DNA from: Chloroflexota bacterium | GTDB taxonomy: Bacteria; Chloroflexota; Anaerolineae; Aggregatilineales; UBA3940 | DNA: 64,000 nt | Reading direction: 5' to 3' | Assembly: GCA_010092885.1 (NCBI GenBank) | Contig: JAADYX010000094.1 | Span: forward strand, 32,710-96,709 | Shown here: positions 10,197 to 20,093 of the stretch, in pieces | Position numbering within the stretch: position 1 is the first letter of the stretch | Layout: every line of letters starts with the position of its first letter | Position numbers and translations under genes: made by a program | Notes under the pieces: generated by a model | The model's input: the letters and a program-made list of their open reading frames with translations, nothing else | Database searches by the model: none | Told to the model about the DNA's origin: nothing

Positions 10197-10568
10197 CTAC
10201 AGACCTGGGATGTCCATCCCACCGGTGATCGGCTCAAGGCGGTCAGCGGCCATCTTCTGGGACTCTTCGATGGCCTGGTTAACTGCGGCCACCAGCAGAT
10301 CTTCGAGCATGTCCACATCATCCGGGTCGACCACGTCCGGGTCCAGCTTGACCGACTGCACCCGCTGGTGACCGGTGATCGTGATGGTGATCGCACCGCC
10401 GCCAGCTGTCACATCGATGGTTTCGGTTTCAAGTTCTTCCTGGGCCTTTTTGATCTCCTCCTGCATCTTCTGCAGGCGGGACATCATACCGCCAGCGCCA
10501 CCGCTGGCACCACCGCCCACGCCGCCGCTGCGGCCCCTGTTGCGTAAACGCCTGCTGCTCTTCGACAT
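10197..10568 (-). CDS. YbaB/EbfC family nucleoid-associated protein
   Basis: MMSRLQKMQEEIKKAQEELETETIDVTAGGGAITITITGHQRVQSVKLDPDVV; between recR and dnaX. Confidence 0.9.
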   Translation of the reverse strand: MSKSSRRLRNRGRSGGVGGGASGGAGGMMSRLQKMQEEIKKAQEELETETIDVTAGGGAITITITGHQRVQSVKLDPDVVDPDDVDMLEDLLVAAVNQAIEESQKMAADRLEPITGGMDIPGL

Positions 10569-10573
10569 ATACC

Positions 10574-12160
10574 TCACTCCTCTGTATCTTCTATGCGGAT
10601 GACTTTGCCACCCAGTTCATTAACCACGTAATTGACCAGACTATCATCGGCAGCGGGGTTGCTGCCACCGCCCTGTGCACTCACCTGGCAGCTGATAGCG
10701 AATTCGAACCCTGTTATGCGGACGATCACATCCCGAATTATCTGCCGGGTCTCTTCTGTTTCGATCTTACCCCGGTGGAAGTCGCTGGGCACACTGAGTA
10801 TCAGACGCCGGCCTTCAATGCGCAGCGGGGCGGCATCGGTCAGCAGGGCTGATGCACGTAAATCCGCCCGTTTGATCGCTTCACGGATGACGTCCCATTT
10901 TTTCACCACATCACTGAGGGCGGGTGCGCCCGCAGGCTGTGGCTCCGGTTCTGCCACGGCGGGAGGGGGCGGTTCAGGTGACCGCGGCGCCTCCGCTTGG
11001 GCGGGCTGCGGCGCGGCCTGCGCTGCTGGCCGTTGGGCCGGGGCAGCCGCTTCGACCTGGGCCTCGTGCAACGCTTCCACACTCTCGATAAACGCCATCT
11101 CCAAGGGGAGTTGGGGCTGCCATCCGCCGGCCGCCTGATCAGCAGCCTCACTGAACGCACGCAGCGCAGCCAGCAGAGCCCGGCGTGGCAAATCCTGCGC
11201 CTGTTGGGCCGCCGCCTCGACAGCAGCAGGCATGGCCATCATCTCGACAATGTCCGCGCCGCCCGTTTGGATCAACATGACCATCCGTAGATACTCGATC
11301 ATATCCCGGGCGAACTGCTGTGCGTCCGCACCTTCGTCAAGCACCCTGTTGATCAACGTGATGCCGTGCCCGGTATCCCCCGTGATGACCGCCTCTGTCA
11401 GCGCGTAGACGTCATCGACAGCCACCGTGCCCAGGATCGCCCGGGCCAGTTCCAGGCTCACGACCTTGTCGGGTTCAGCCAACAGCTGATCCAGCAGGCT
11501 GATCGAATCACGCATGGAGCCAGTCGCCTGCCGGGCCACCAGCTCGAGTGCGTCTTCCTCGGCTTCGATCCCCTCATGATCGACGATCAGTCGCAGCCGC
11601 TCCACGATCTGATGCAGCGGAATCCGCTTGAAATCAAAGCGCTGGCAGCGCGATAGAATCGTGCGCGGCACCTTGTGGATCTCCGTGGTCGCCAGGATAA
11701 ATATGGCGTGATCCGGTGGCTCCTCGATGGTCTTCAACAGCGCATCAAATGCCGCGCCGGAAAACCGGTGCACTTCATCGATGATATAGACTTTGTACTT
11801 TCCCTCGTTGGGGGCAAAGGCGACCCGCTCACGCAGTTCACGCACATCATCCACGCTGGTGTGTGAGGCGGCGTCGATCTCGATAAGGTCGAGGTAGCGT
11901 CCTTCCCGCACGGCCTGGCAGACATGGCAGCCGCTGCCCGGGCAGACGTCGCCTTCCCCTACCTCCGGGCAGTTGACAGCCTTGGCCAGCAGCCGTGCCA
12001 TCGAGGTTTTGCCCGTTCCACGCAGCCCGGCGAACAGATACGCATGCGCGATACGCCCGCTGGCCAGCGCGTTCCTCAGTGTGTGTACAACGTGTTCCTG
12101 CCCCACTACTTCATCGAAGTTCATGGGGCGCCACCGCAGATATAGGGCCTGTGACGCCAT
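10574..12160 (-). CDS. dnaX: DNA polymerase III subunit gamma/tau
   Basis: ALYLRWRPMNFDEVVGQEHVVHTL, Walker A FAGLRGTGKTSMARLLAKAVNC, zinc-binding cysteines, YIIDEVHRFSGAAFDALLKTIEEPP; start chosen at MASQALY (12160). Confidence 0.95.
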   Translation of the reverse strand: MASQALYLRWRPMNFDEVVGQEHVVHTLRNALASGRIAHAYLFAGLRGTGKTSMARLLAKAVNCPEVGEGDVCPGSGCHVCQAVREGRYLDLIEIDAASHTSVDDVRELRERVAFAPNEGKYKVYIIDEVHRFSGAAFDALLKTIEEPPDHAIFILATTEIHKVPRTILSRCQRFDFKRIPLHQIVERLRLIVDHEGIEAEEDALELVARQATGSMRDSISLLDQLLAEPDKVVSLELARAILGTVAVDDVYALTEAVITGDTGHGITLINRVLDEGADAQQFARDMIEYLRMVMLIQTGGADIVEMMAMPAAVEAAAQQAQDLPRRALLAALRAFSEAADQAAGGWQPQLPLEMAFIESVEALHEAQVEAAAPAQRPAAQAAPQPAQAEAPRSPEPPPPAVAEPEPQPAGAPALSDVVKKWDVIREAIKRADLRASALLTDAAPLRIEGRRLILSVPSDFHRGKIETEETRQIIRDVIVRITGFEFAISCQVSAQGGGSNPAADDSLVNYVVNELGGKVIRIEDTEE

Positions 12161-12257
12161 TCGGGGTGCTCCTGTTTTTCTGTGCCTGTCGAGTCTAGCA
12201 CCGGGCTGATCGACCCGCAATGATCGTACCACACCGCGGTGACATCGACAGTCACCA

Positions 12258-12287
12258 TTGACTCGTGCCTCCGGACTGTGCTACACT
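12258..12287 (+). promoter_or_regulatory. Putative sigma-70-type promoter of the valS T-box leader
   Basis: TTGACT (12258-12263), 18-nt spacer, TACACT (12282-12287). Confidence 0.65.
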
Positions 12288-12299
12288 TCAATCGCATAG

Positions 12300-12556
12300 C
12301 GAACAAAGCTGTGACCGGGAGGAGTAAGCGGTCCCCGGTTCGCCACTTCAGAGAGCGCAGGCCACCGGTTGAAAGCCTGCCAACGGCAGCCACCCGCTGA
12401 AGGTCGCCCGGAAAGCTGGCATCCTGAACCGCAAGTAGGGATGTTCGGGAGCGCCCGTTACAGCGCAGGCTGAGTGCAGTGAACCCCATGGTTCGCTGAA
12501 CTAAGGTGGTACCGCGTGGCATGTCGCCCCGTCCTTAGCCAAGGAGGGGCGTTTTT
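12300..12556 (+). ncRNA. T-box leader (valS), specifier GUC
   Basis: AGTA-containing 5' internal loop, specifier loop ctGAAGGTCgccc with GTC at 12403-12405, T-box AAGGTGGTACCGCG (12503-12516) with UGGU bulge, then terminator hairpin CGCCCCgTCCTT/AAGGAGGGGCG + TTTTT. Confidence 0.92.
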
Positions 12557-12583
12557 GTTTTGTATCAGCAGTGGAGGGGGACA

Positions 12584-15247
12584 ATGGATAAACCACGTGA
12601 GATGGACAAGACCTTCGACTTTATCGGGACAGAGGCCCGGCTTTATGCCTGGTGGGAAAACAACGGCTGGTTCAAACCTGAGAATGCACCAGAAGGGGTC
12701 GATACTTATGTGATTAGCATGCCGCCGCCCAACGTGACCGGTGCGCTGCATCAGGGCCATGCGCTGTTTGTGGCGCTGGAAGATCTGATGATCCGCCATG
12801 CCCGCATGCAGGGCAAAGCGGCCCTGTGGGTCCCCGGCACGGACCATGCCGGGATTGCAACCCAGCTTCAGGTGGAAAAGATGCTGCTCGCCGAAGGCAC
12901 CAGCCGCGAAGAGATCGGTCGTGAGGAGTTCCTGCGTCGCACCTGGGAGTGGAAGGAGACCTACGGCGGGCGCATCACCGAGCAGCTGCGCCGCCTGGGA
13001 GCGAGCTGTGACTGGGACCGCGAGCGCTTTACGCTAGATGAGGGGCTGAACCGCGCTGTGGTGGAGGCCTTCGTGCGCTGGTGGGAAGAAGGCCTGATCT
13101 ACCGCGGCGACTACATGATCAACTGGTCACCGAACCTGCAAACCGCCGTCAGCGATCTCGAGGTGGAAAACGTTGAACGGCAGGGCAAGCTGTACTTCTT
13201 TAAGTACCAGCTGGCCGATGGCAGCGGGTATATCCCGGTGGCGACCACCCGCCCGGAAACCATCCTGGGTGACACAGCCGTGGCTGTTCATCCGGAGGAC
13301 GAGCGCTTCACCGATTACATCGGTAAGACAGTGCTCGTGCCCATACTCGACCGCGAGATCCCGGTGATCGCCGACGAGTACGTCAAGATGGAGTTCGGCA
13401 CAGGGGCGCTGAAGATCACGCCTGCCCACGACCCGAACGACTACGTGATCGGCAAACGCCATGCTCTGCCCCTGATCAACATCATGAACAAGGACGCCAC
13501 GCTCAACACGAACGCCGGTCCGTATGCCGGTATGGAGCGCTTCGCGGCGCGCAAGCAGCTGTGGTCCGACATGGAAGAAGCGGATCTCACACTCAGAGTG
13601 GAAGACTACCTTCACACCGTGCCCATCGCGCAGCGCGGCGGCGAGGTGATCGAGCCGATGGTCAGCACCCAGTGGTTCGTGCGCCTCAGCGATCCGGAAA
13701 CCGGCGAGCCGACCGGCCCGGCCAAACGCGCGCTGGAAGCTGTCCGCACGGGCTATATCGAGATCGTGCCGGAGCGCTTTACCAAGATCTGGGAGCACTG
13801 GCTGACCAACATCCGCGACTGGTGCATCAGCCGCCAGCTGTGGTGGGGGCATCGCATCCCGGCGTGGCACTGTCACGACTGCGGCGAGGTTACGGTAGCG
13901 CGCGAAGAACCGAATGCCTGCACCTCCTGCGGCTCGGAGAACATCACACAGGATCCGGACGTGCTCGATACATGGTTCAGCTCCGGGCTGTGGCCGTTCA
14001 GCACGCTCGGCTGGCCGGAACCAACCGCCGATATGGCGCGCTTCTACCCGACCACAATGATGGAAACCGGCTACGACATCCTGTTCTTCTGGGTGGCACG
14101 CATGGTGATGATGGGCCTGGCCTTCACCGATGAGCGTCCATTTGCAACGATCTACCTGCACGGTCTTGTCCGTGACGAGAGCGGCAAAAAGATGTCCAAG
14201 ACAACCGGCAACGTGATCGATCCGATTGAGGTCATGGAGCAGTACGGCACAGATGCGCTGCGCTTCACCCTGTTAACGGGGTCCACACCAGGCAACGACA
14301 TGAACTTGGCTGTCTCCCGCATTGAGGCAAACCGCAACTTCGCCAACAAAATTTGGAATGCAGCCCGGTTCATCGTCAGCAACCTGCAGGGTGAAGTTCC
14401 GACGGGGGCACCACCCGCCCAGACGCTGCCCGACCGCTGGATCCTCAGCCGCCTGCACACCCTGATCGCGGATGTGAACCGGCTGTTCGGCACTCACCTG
14501 TACAGCGAAGCGGGCCAGCAGATCTACGACTTCTTCTGGAGCGAGTTCGCTGACTGGTATATCGAGGCCAGCAAAGTTGCGCTTTATGGTGAGGATGAAG
14601 CGGCTAAAGCACGCACCCGGCAGGTGCTCGTCTATGTGCTTGACCAGTGCCTGCGGCTGCTGCACCCTTATATGCCCTTCGTTACGGAAGAGATCTGGCA
14701 GCACATTCCGCATGAGGGCGAGGCTTTGATCATCGCAGGGTGGCCTGAAGCTGACAACAGCTATATCGATCATGAGGCGGAAGACCAGATGCGCCTCCTC
14801 ATCGAGCTCATCCGTGGGCTGCGCAATGTGCGCTCGGAGTACAATGTGCCGCCGTCGGAACGCATCACCACGCAGGTGAGTGCCGGCGCACACCGGGATC
14901 TGCTCGATGCACAGCGGGAGTTGTTCGTCCGCCTGTGCAACACGGATCTTGACCTGCATGAGCACATCACGGATGCTCCGGAGATGGCCGCTACGGTCGC
15001 TGCCGCTGAGGTGACCGCCTACCTGCCGCTGGCCGATCTGATCGATATTGAGGCTGAGATCGCCCGCTTGGAAGATGAACTCGCCGAGACCCGCGATCTC
15101 ATCGCCAACCGGGAGGGCCGCCTCGCCAACGAAGGGTTCATCAACAATGCACCGGAGGATGTGGTTCAGGGTATCCGCGACTCCCTGGCCGAACTGCAAG
15201 CCCGCCGCGATGCACTCCAACAGCGGTTGGAAACCCTCAAAACGTAA
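12584..15247 (+). CDS. valS: Valyl-tRNA synthetase
   Basis: Class I signatures: PPPNVTGALHQGHAL (HIGH-type), GKKMSKTTGNVIDP (KMSKS), VAHT-type region, C-terminal coiled-coil; ATG after GGAGGGGG RBS. Confidence 0.96.
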   Translation: MDKPREMDKTFDFIGTEARLYAWWENNGWFKPENAPEGVDTYVISMPPPNVTGALHQGHALFVALEDLMIRHARMQGKAALWVPGTDHAGIATQLQVEKMLLAEGTSREEIGREEFLRRTWEWKETYGGRITEQLRRLGASCDWDRERFTLDEGLNRAVVEAFVRWWEEGLIYRGDYMINWSPNLQTAVSDLEVENVERQGKLYFFKYQLADGSGYIPVATTRPETILGDTAVAVHPEDERFTDYIGKTVLVPILDREIPVIADEYVKMEFGTGALKITPAHDPNDYVIGKRHALPLINIMNKDATLNTNAGPYAGMERFAARKQLWSDMEEADLTLRVEDYLHTVPIAQRGGEVIEPMVSTQWFVRLSDPETGEPTGPAKRALEAVRTGYIEIVPERFTKIWEHWLTNIRDWCISRQLWWGHRIPAWHCHDCGEVTVAREEPNACTSCGSENITQDPDVLDTWFSSGLWPFSTLGWPEPTADMARFYPTTMMETGYDILFFWVARMVMMGLAFTDERPFATIYLHGLVRDESGKKMSKTTGNVIDPIEVMEQYGTDALRFTLLTGSTPGNDMNLAVSRIEANRNFANKIWNAARFIVSNLQGEVPTGAPPAQTLPDRWILSRLHTLIADVNRLFGTHLYSEAGQQIYDFFWSEFADWYIEASKVALYGEDEAAKARTRQVLVYVLDQCLRLLHPYMPFVTEEIWQHIPHEGEALIIAGWPEADNSYIDHEAEDQMRLLIELIRGLRNVRSEYNVPPSERITTQVSAGAHRDLLDAQRELFVRLCNTDLDLHEHITDAPEMAATVAAAEVTAYLPLADLIDIEAEIARLEDELAETRDLIANREGRLANEGFINNAPEDVVQGIRDSLAELQARRDALQQRLETLKT

Positions 15248-15257
15248 GGACTGCTGT

Positions 15258-15290
15258 ACTGCCCCCCTCCAACCTGACGAGGGGGGCAGT
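15258..15290. other. Strong hairpin downstream of valS (possible terminator/processing stem)
   Basis: Perfect 12-bp arms ACTGCCCCCCTC (15258-15269) / GAGGGGGGCAGT (15279-15290), no T-tract. Confidence 0.7.
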
Positions 15291-15318
15291 TGGCTTGAGA
15301 TATCCCCTCGACTATAAT
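15290..15318 (+). promoter_or_regulatory. Putative promoter of lepB
   Basis: TTGGCT (15290-15295), 17-nt spacer, TATAAT (15313-15318). Confidence 0.55.
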
Positions 15319-15350
15319 CGCTTAGACGAAGACGAGGTGGATTGGATTCT

Positions 15351-15953
15351 ATGGAAGAGCTCACCGAACAGCCGCTTACTGAAGCCGCGGATCCGGTAGA
15401 ACCTGAACAGAAACAGGCGCTCAGGCAGTTCAAATCGATTGCGCTGGAAGTGCTTGAGACCGCGGCACTTGCGGTTCTTATCTGGCTGGTGTTGAATACA
15501 GCTACAGCCCGTTACGTCGTTGAGGGCGTCAGCATGCAGCCCAACCTGCAAACCGGACAATACTTTATCGTCAGCCGGGTGGCTTACTGGTTTAATGACC
15601 CGCAGCGCGGCGATGTGATTGTTTTTGATTACCCCAACAACCCGGACGACGATTATGTCAAGCGCATCATCGGTCTACCGGGTGAGACAGTCCGTATTGA
15701 TGTCAACGGGCAGGTGTTCATTGACGAGGCCCCATTAAATGAAGAATACATCAACGGCGGGCGCGCCGGGCGGGCGGGCAGTTGGACTGTGCCCCCGGGC
15801 AGCTACTTCGTGATGGGGGATAACCGCGGCAGTTCAAGCGACTCACGCAGTTGGGGAGCTCTTGAAGAGTCCTACATCATAGGCAAAGCCTGGTTGTCGT
15901 ACTGGCCAGTCGATATGTGGGGGACTGCTCCACATCACACCTTCAGCGACTAG
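15351..15953 (+). CDS. lepB: Signal peptidase I
   Basis: VVEGVSMQPNLQTGQYFIVSRV catalytic Ser, GDVIVFDYPNNPDDDYVKRIIGLPGE catalytic Lys, YFVMGDNRGSSSDSRSWG. Confidence 0.95.
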   Translation: MEELTEQPLTEAADPVEPEQKQALRQFKSIALEVLETAALAVLIWLVLNTATARYVVEGVSMQPNLQTGQYFIVSRVAYWFNDPQRGDVIVFDYPNNPDDDYVKRIIGLPGETVRIDVNGQVFIDEAPLNEEYINGGRAGRAGSWTVPPGSYFVMGDNRGSSSDSRSWGALEESYIIGKAWLSYWPVDMWGTAPHHTFSD

Positions 15954-15996
15954 CGTTCGTCAGTTTTCGGGTGGGCCAACCACGAGGGGGGCAAAG

Positions 15997-18900
15997 ATGA
16001 GTGGGCAGTTTGACCTCGATCAGGTGCTGGCAGATATTCTCAACCATGTGTACCAATCGCTGCCCTGCCACCACGCAACGATTGCCCTGCTCAATGAGGA
16101 GGGCACCGGCCTTTATGCTTACCGTTCGATTGGTGGTGGCCTGCCGCAAGGCACCCCGATGATCAGCATCGATGAAGGGATTATCGGCTGGGTGGCCCGT
16201 ACGGGGGATCTGGTCATCGTCCCAGATGTGCGGCTTGACGACCGTTATTACAGCTTCGATGAGGCCGTCAGGTCAGAGTTGGCCGCACCGATGTACGTGC
16301 ACGGTGACCTGATCGGCGTGTTCAACGTGGAAAGTGACCAGGCCAACGCCTATGATGAACACCATGCCAGCATGCTCGCTGCGCTTGCCGGGCAGGCGGC
16401 GTTGACCATCCGGCTGGCTCGCCTCCACACGGAACTGTTGGCGGGCTTTGATGCGCTCAGCCATTCAAACGCCGAGCTGTCACTGCGCAGCAGCATCGGC
16501 CAGTTGACCGCCGACACCCTCGAACTCGACAAATCCGTACCGACCATCATGCGCAGCCTGCTTCAGTTGGTCAGCGCGGAGCGCAGCATTCTGGTGCAGC
16601 TGGATCCACAGAGCACCCAGATCACACACATCACCATTGTTGATCCGGCGGCCACCACCCGTATCGACAGCCCCGAACCCGACAACATGCTTGTAGCGGA
16701 ACTGGTCTCAGCCGGTGAGCCGCGTGCGGTTACTGACCTTTCCGGGCTGGACCTGGTCACAGACGGCGCACAAACGGGCTGTGCTCTACCGTTGACAGCA
16801 CGCGGCCGGCCGCTTGGTGTGATCTTTCTGATGCGCGATGGCGACCCGTTTACTCCCAGGGATCTGGACCGCCTGCAGGCCACGGCCAACCACCTGGCAC
16901 TCGCGCTGGACAACAGCCTCCTGCTCAGCGACATACAGACCAGACTCACTGAAACCGGCCTCCTGCAGACAATCTCCCTACGGATCAGCGCAGCACTCGA
17001 TATCGATGGCCTGCTGACGAACGTTACCCAGTTGATCAGCAGCTACCTGCACACTGAGCTGGTTCTCGTCTGGCAGATCGATCCGCTCAGTGACGATCTG
17101 GTGCTCCATGAGCAATCGGCGGTCGGGCTGCCTGCCGGGCTTGATATCCCGGTGTGGAACATCGACGACGAGGGCATTCTGCCCGGTGTCTGCCGGGTGA
17201 ACACATCTTTCCTTACTACCTCATTGGCGGAGGAGGAGCGGCTTGTCTGGCATGAGTTCATGCTGGATGAGCTGGGCATCACGGATATGATCGCCGTGCC
17301 AATCTATGCGCGGCGGCGCGCGCAGGGTGTGCTGCTGGCCGCCAATCGGGTGGGCCCTGCGCTGGATGAAAGCCACCAGACCATGTTGGTCACCATCGGC
17401 AGCCAGCTCGGGGTTGCGTTCGCCAACGCAAGCCTGAACGCCAGCGAACACAAACGCGCCAGCCTGATGCAGCACATTAACCGCATCGGGGCGGCGCTCT
17501 CCGGCATTCTGGAGCGTGAAGAGCTTTACAAGCGCGTGGTCTTTTCCATCCAACGGCTGCTCGGCTACGAAGCCGTCTATCTGCTGGAGGCCGCGGATTC
17601 TCACCTGGAGATCGTCGCGCAGGCCATCGGCGACGACATGGCCGAACTGCTCAGCGAGCCGCCCACTCTGCCACTAAAGGGCAGCAGCCCGGGGCGTGCT
17701 GCCCGCACGCTGCGCTCATTCCTCATCCGGGATATCGACCTTGATCCGGATGCCGAACCGCCTGCCGACCTGCCCTTCACCGCCCGCTCGGAGCTGATCG
17801 TGCCTATCCGCTCGGGCGAGTCGATCATCGGGGTTCTGGATGTCTACAGCAGTGAGCGCGGCGCTTTCGACGAAAGCGACCGTGAAGCCCTCGAGGCCTT
17901 AGCCACACAGATCGCCATCGCGTTGGAAAACACCGCCCTGCACATCGAAACACAGCGGCGGCTTAAAGAACAGCAGATCGTGCACCAGATCAGCGGGGAC
18001 CTTAATGCCATCCTGGATATCCCCCGCCTGGCAGATGCGACCGTTTACCAGATGGCGCATGCGTTGGATACTACGGGTTGTCTGTTCGCCCTGTACGATG
18101 CTGAGAAAGACGTGATCACCGTCCGCTCGATGTATGTATCACCGACCGCAACCCGGCAGGAAGCGCTCAATGAACTGCCATGGCGTCAGGCCCTCAGCGA
18201 ACTTCCGGCATCGTTCCGGACCATGCTCTTGATGGGCAGTCCGCTCCTTGTGAACCTGGATGCCGCCGAGGGTGACGATCTCGCCTTTATGCAGGCCTAC
18301 GAACAGCAGGGCCTCCTGCTGATGCCGATGGTCGCGGGCAGCCGTCCGCTGGGGCTGATCATGTGGGCCGACGATCGCTACCCACGCCACTTCGACAGCG
18401 GAGAGGTCCGGCTGGCGCAGACACTGGCCAATCATGCCTCTGTTTCACTGGAGCGTGCCCGCCTACATGAAGCCACGCAGCGCCAGCTCAAACGCGAGAG
18501 CCTGCTCCGCCGTTTGGCCGAAACGGCCAACAACTGGGTTGAGCTGGACGAGATGCTCGACCGCTTCAGCCGTGAGGTGTGTACCGCGCTGCAAGCCACC
18601 GCCTGCACACTTTACGCCTTTGAAGAGGACCATCTGACGGTCCGGGCACAATACAGCGCGCCGGGGGCGCTGCCAGCGCCCGCTGGCAGCCTTAAGCTGG
18701 AGGACTATCCGGCATTGGCTGTTTCTCTGGACCGTGGCAAGGTGCTGCGTGTGTCCTTTACCACGCCGGGGGAGGATATCACCGGCTTCGAACACCTGAA
18801 GGAAGAGGGGTTCACTAACGTGATGGTCGCGCCGTTAGTCAGCCGCAGCCGGTTGCTGGGCGCCATGCGCGTCCTTGATGATCGCGCTTCACGCTGGTTC

Positions 18901-19719
18901 AGTGCCGCGGATGCTGACCTGATGGAAGCGCTGGCCACACAGGTTTCCATCGCGCTGGACAATGCCAACCTCTTTGCCGAATTAGAAGAACGTGCCGACG
19001 AATTGGCTGTGGCCAACCAGCTCAAAACGGAGTTCCTGGCGAACATCAGCCACGAACTGCGCACCCCGATGAACAGCATCATTGGCTTCACTGATGCACT
19101 TGTTGCCGGCACCTACGGCGAACTGAATGACAAACAGCAGGATCGCATCGTAAAGGTCCGCAAGAATGCCGGCCACCTGCTGACTTTGATCAACGATCTG
19201 CTCGATCTGTCGCGTATTGAGGCCGGACGGCTCAGTCTCGAATTCGAATCCGTAGACGTCCCTTCTGTGATCGATATGATATGCGCCACCATCGAACCTC
19301 AGATCGCGGCTAAAGGGCTTGATCTCATCCGCGACTACGCCCCTGATGTACCAGCAGCTTCCCTCGACGAACAGCGTTTCAAGCAGATCCTGATTAACTT
19401 GCTGTCCAATGCCATCAAATTCACTGAAGAGGGATCCATTACGGTCAGGGTGCAGCCTGCCGGTGAAGATGTCCTTCAGGTGAACGTAATCGATACCGGC
19501 ATTGGCATCTCACCGGAAGACAAGGCGATCATCTTCGACGAATTCCGTCAGGTGGATGGCTCCTCGACGCGGCAGTATGAGGGCACCGGCCTTGGTCTGG
19601 CGATCTCCCGCAAGCTCATTGAGATGATGGGCGGACGCATTTGGGTGGAAAGCGCATTGGGTGAGGGCAGCAGCTTTTATCTACTCATCCCAACCCTGAA
19701 AGGAGAGTCTTATGAGTGA
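15997..19719 (+). CDS. Multi-GAF sensor histidine kinase (six GAF-like units + HisKA + HATPase)
   Basis: Repeated GAF-like units; FLANISHELRTPMNSIIGFTDAL H-box; LINLLSNAIKFTEEGSI N-box; DTGIGISPEDK, GTGLGLAISRKLIEMMGG. Confidence 0.92.
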   Translation: MSGQFDLDQVLADILNHVYQSLPCHHATIALLNEEGTGLYAYRSIGGGLPQGTPMISIDEGIIGWVARTGDLVIVPDVRLDDRYYSFDEAVRSELAAPMYVHGDLIGVFNVESDQANAYDEHHASMLAALAGQAALTIRLARLHTELLAGFDALSHSNAELSLRSSIGQLTADTLELDKSVPTIMRSLLQLVSAERSILVQLDPQSTQITHITIVDPAATTRIDSPEPDNMLVAELVSAGEPRAVTDLSGLDLVTDGAQTGCALPLTARGRPLGVIFLMRDGDPFTPRDLDRLQATANHLALALDNSLLLSDIQTRLTETGLLQTISLRISAALDIDGLLTNVTQLISSYLHTELVLVWQIDPLSDDLVLHEQSAVGLPAGLDIPVWNIDDEGILPGVCRVNTSFLTTSLAEEERLVWHEFMLDELGITDMIAVPIYARRRAQGVLLAANRVGPALDESHQTMLVTIGSQLGVAFANASLNASEHKRASLMQHINRIGAALSGILEREELYKRVVFSIQRLLGYEAVYLLEAADSHLEIVAQAIGDDMAELLSEPPTLPLKGSSPGRAARTLRSFLIRDIDLDPDAEPPADLPFTARSELIVPIRSGESIIGVLDVYSSERGAFDESDREALEALATQIAIALENTALHIETQRRLKEQQIVHQISGDLNAILDIPRLADATVYQMAHALDTTGCLFALYDAEKDVITVRSMYVSPTATRQEALNELPWRQALSELPASFRTMLLMGSPLLVNLDAAEGDDLAFMQAYEQQGLLLMPMVAGSRPLGLIMWADDRYPRHFDSGEVRLAQTLANHASVSLERARLHEATQRQLKRESLLRRLAETANNWVELDEMLDRFSREVCTALQATACTLYAFEEDHLTVRAQYSAPGALPAPAGSLKLEDYPALAVSLDRGKVLRVSFTTPGEDITGFEHLKEEGFTNVMVAPLVSRSRLLGAMRVLDDRASRWFSAADADLMEALATQVSIALDNANLFAELEERADELAVANQLKTEFLANISHELRTPMNSIIGFTDALVAGTYGELNDKQQDRIVKVRKNAGHLLTLINDLLDLSRIEAGRLSLEFESVDVPSVIDMICATIEPQIAAKGLDLIRDYAPDVPAASLDEQRFKQILINLLSNAIKFTEEGSITVRVQPAGEDVLQVNVIDTGIGISPEDKAIIFDEFRQVDGSSTRQYEGTGLGLAISRKLIEMMGGRIWVESALGEGSSFYLLIPTLKGESYE

Positions 19720-20092
19720 GGACCGCCTCGTTATTCTGGTGGTGGAGGACAACCCCGACAACCGCACCCTGATCACAGATGTGCTCGGTGCCATGGACTA
19801 TGCCATCCTGGAAGCCGTGAACGGCGTGGAGGGCGTAGAAAAGGCATTCAGTTCCAAGCCTGACCTCATTCTGATGGACCTCTCCCTGCCGCAGAAGGAT
19901 GGATGGACGGCCACACAGGAGATCAAGGCCAACCCAGATACCGCCGACATCCCCATTGTGGCTCTGACCGCACACGCGATGGTCGGTGACCGGGAGCGCG
20001 CACTTGAGGCGGGCTGCGATGATTACCTCAGCAAGCCTATCGACTTTGCCAAACTCACACAGGTGTTAAACAAGTTCCTCAACCGCCATTAG
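19712..20092 (+). CDS. CheY-like response regulator
   Basis: VVEDNPDNRTLITDVL, phosphoacceptor LILMDLSLPQKDG, DDYLSKPIDFAKL; overlaps the kinase stop. Confidence 0.93.
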   Translation: MSEDRLVILVVEDNPDNRTLITDVLGAMDYAILEAVNGVEGVEKAFSSKPDLILMDLSLPQKDGWTATQEIKANPDTADIPIVALTAHAMVGDRERALEAGCDDYLSKPIDFAKLTQVLNKFLNRH

Positions 20093-20093
20093 A

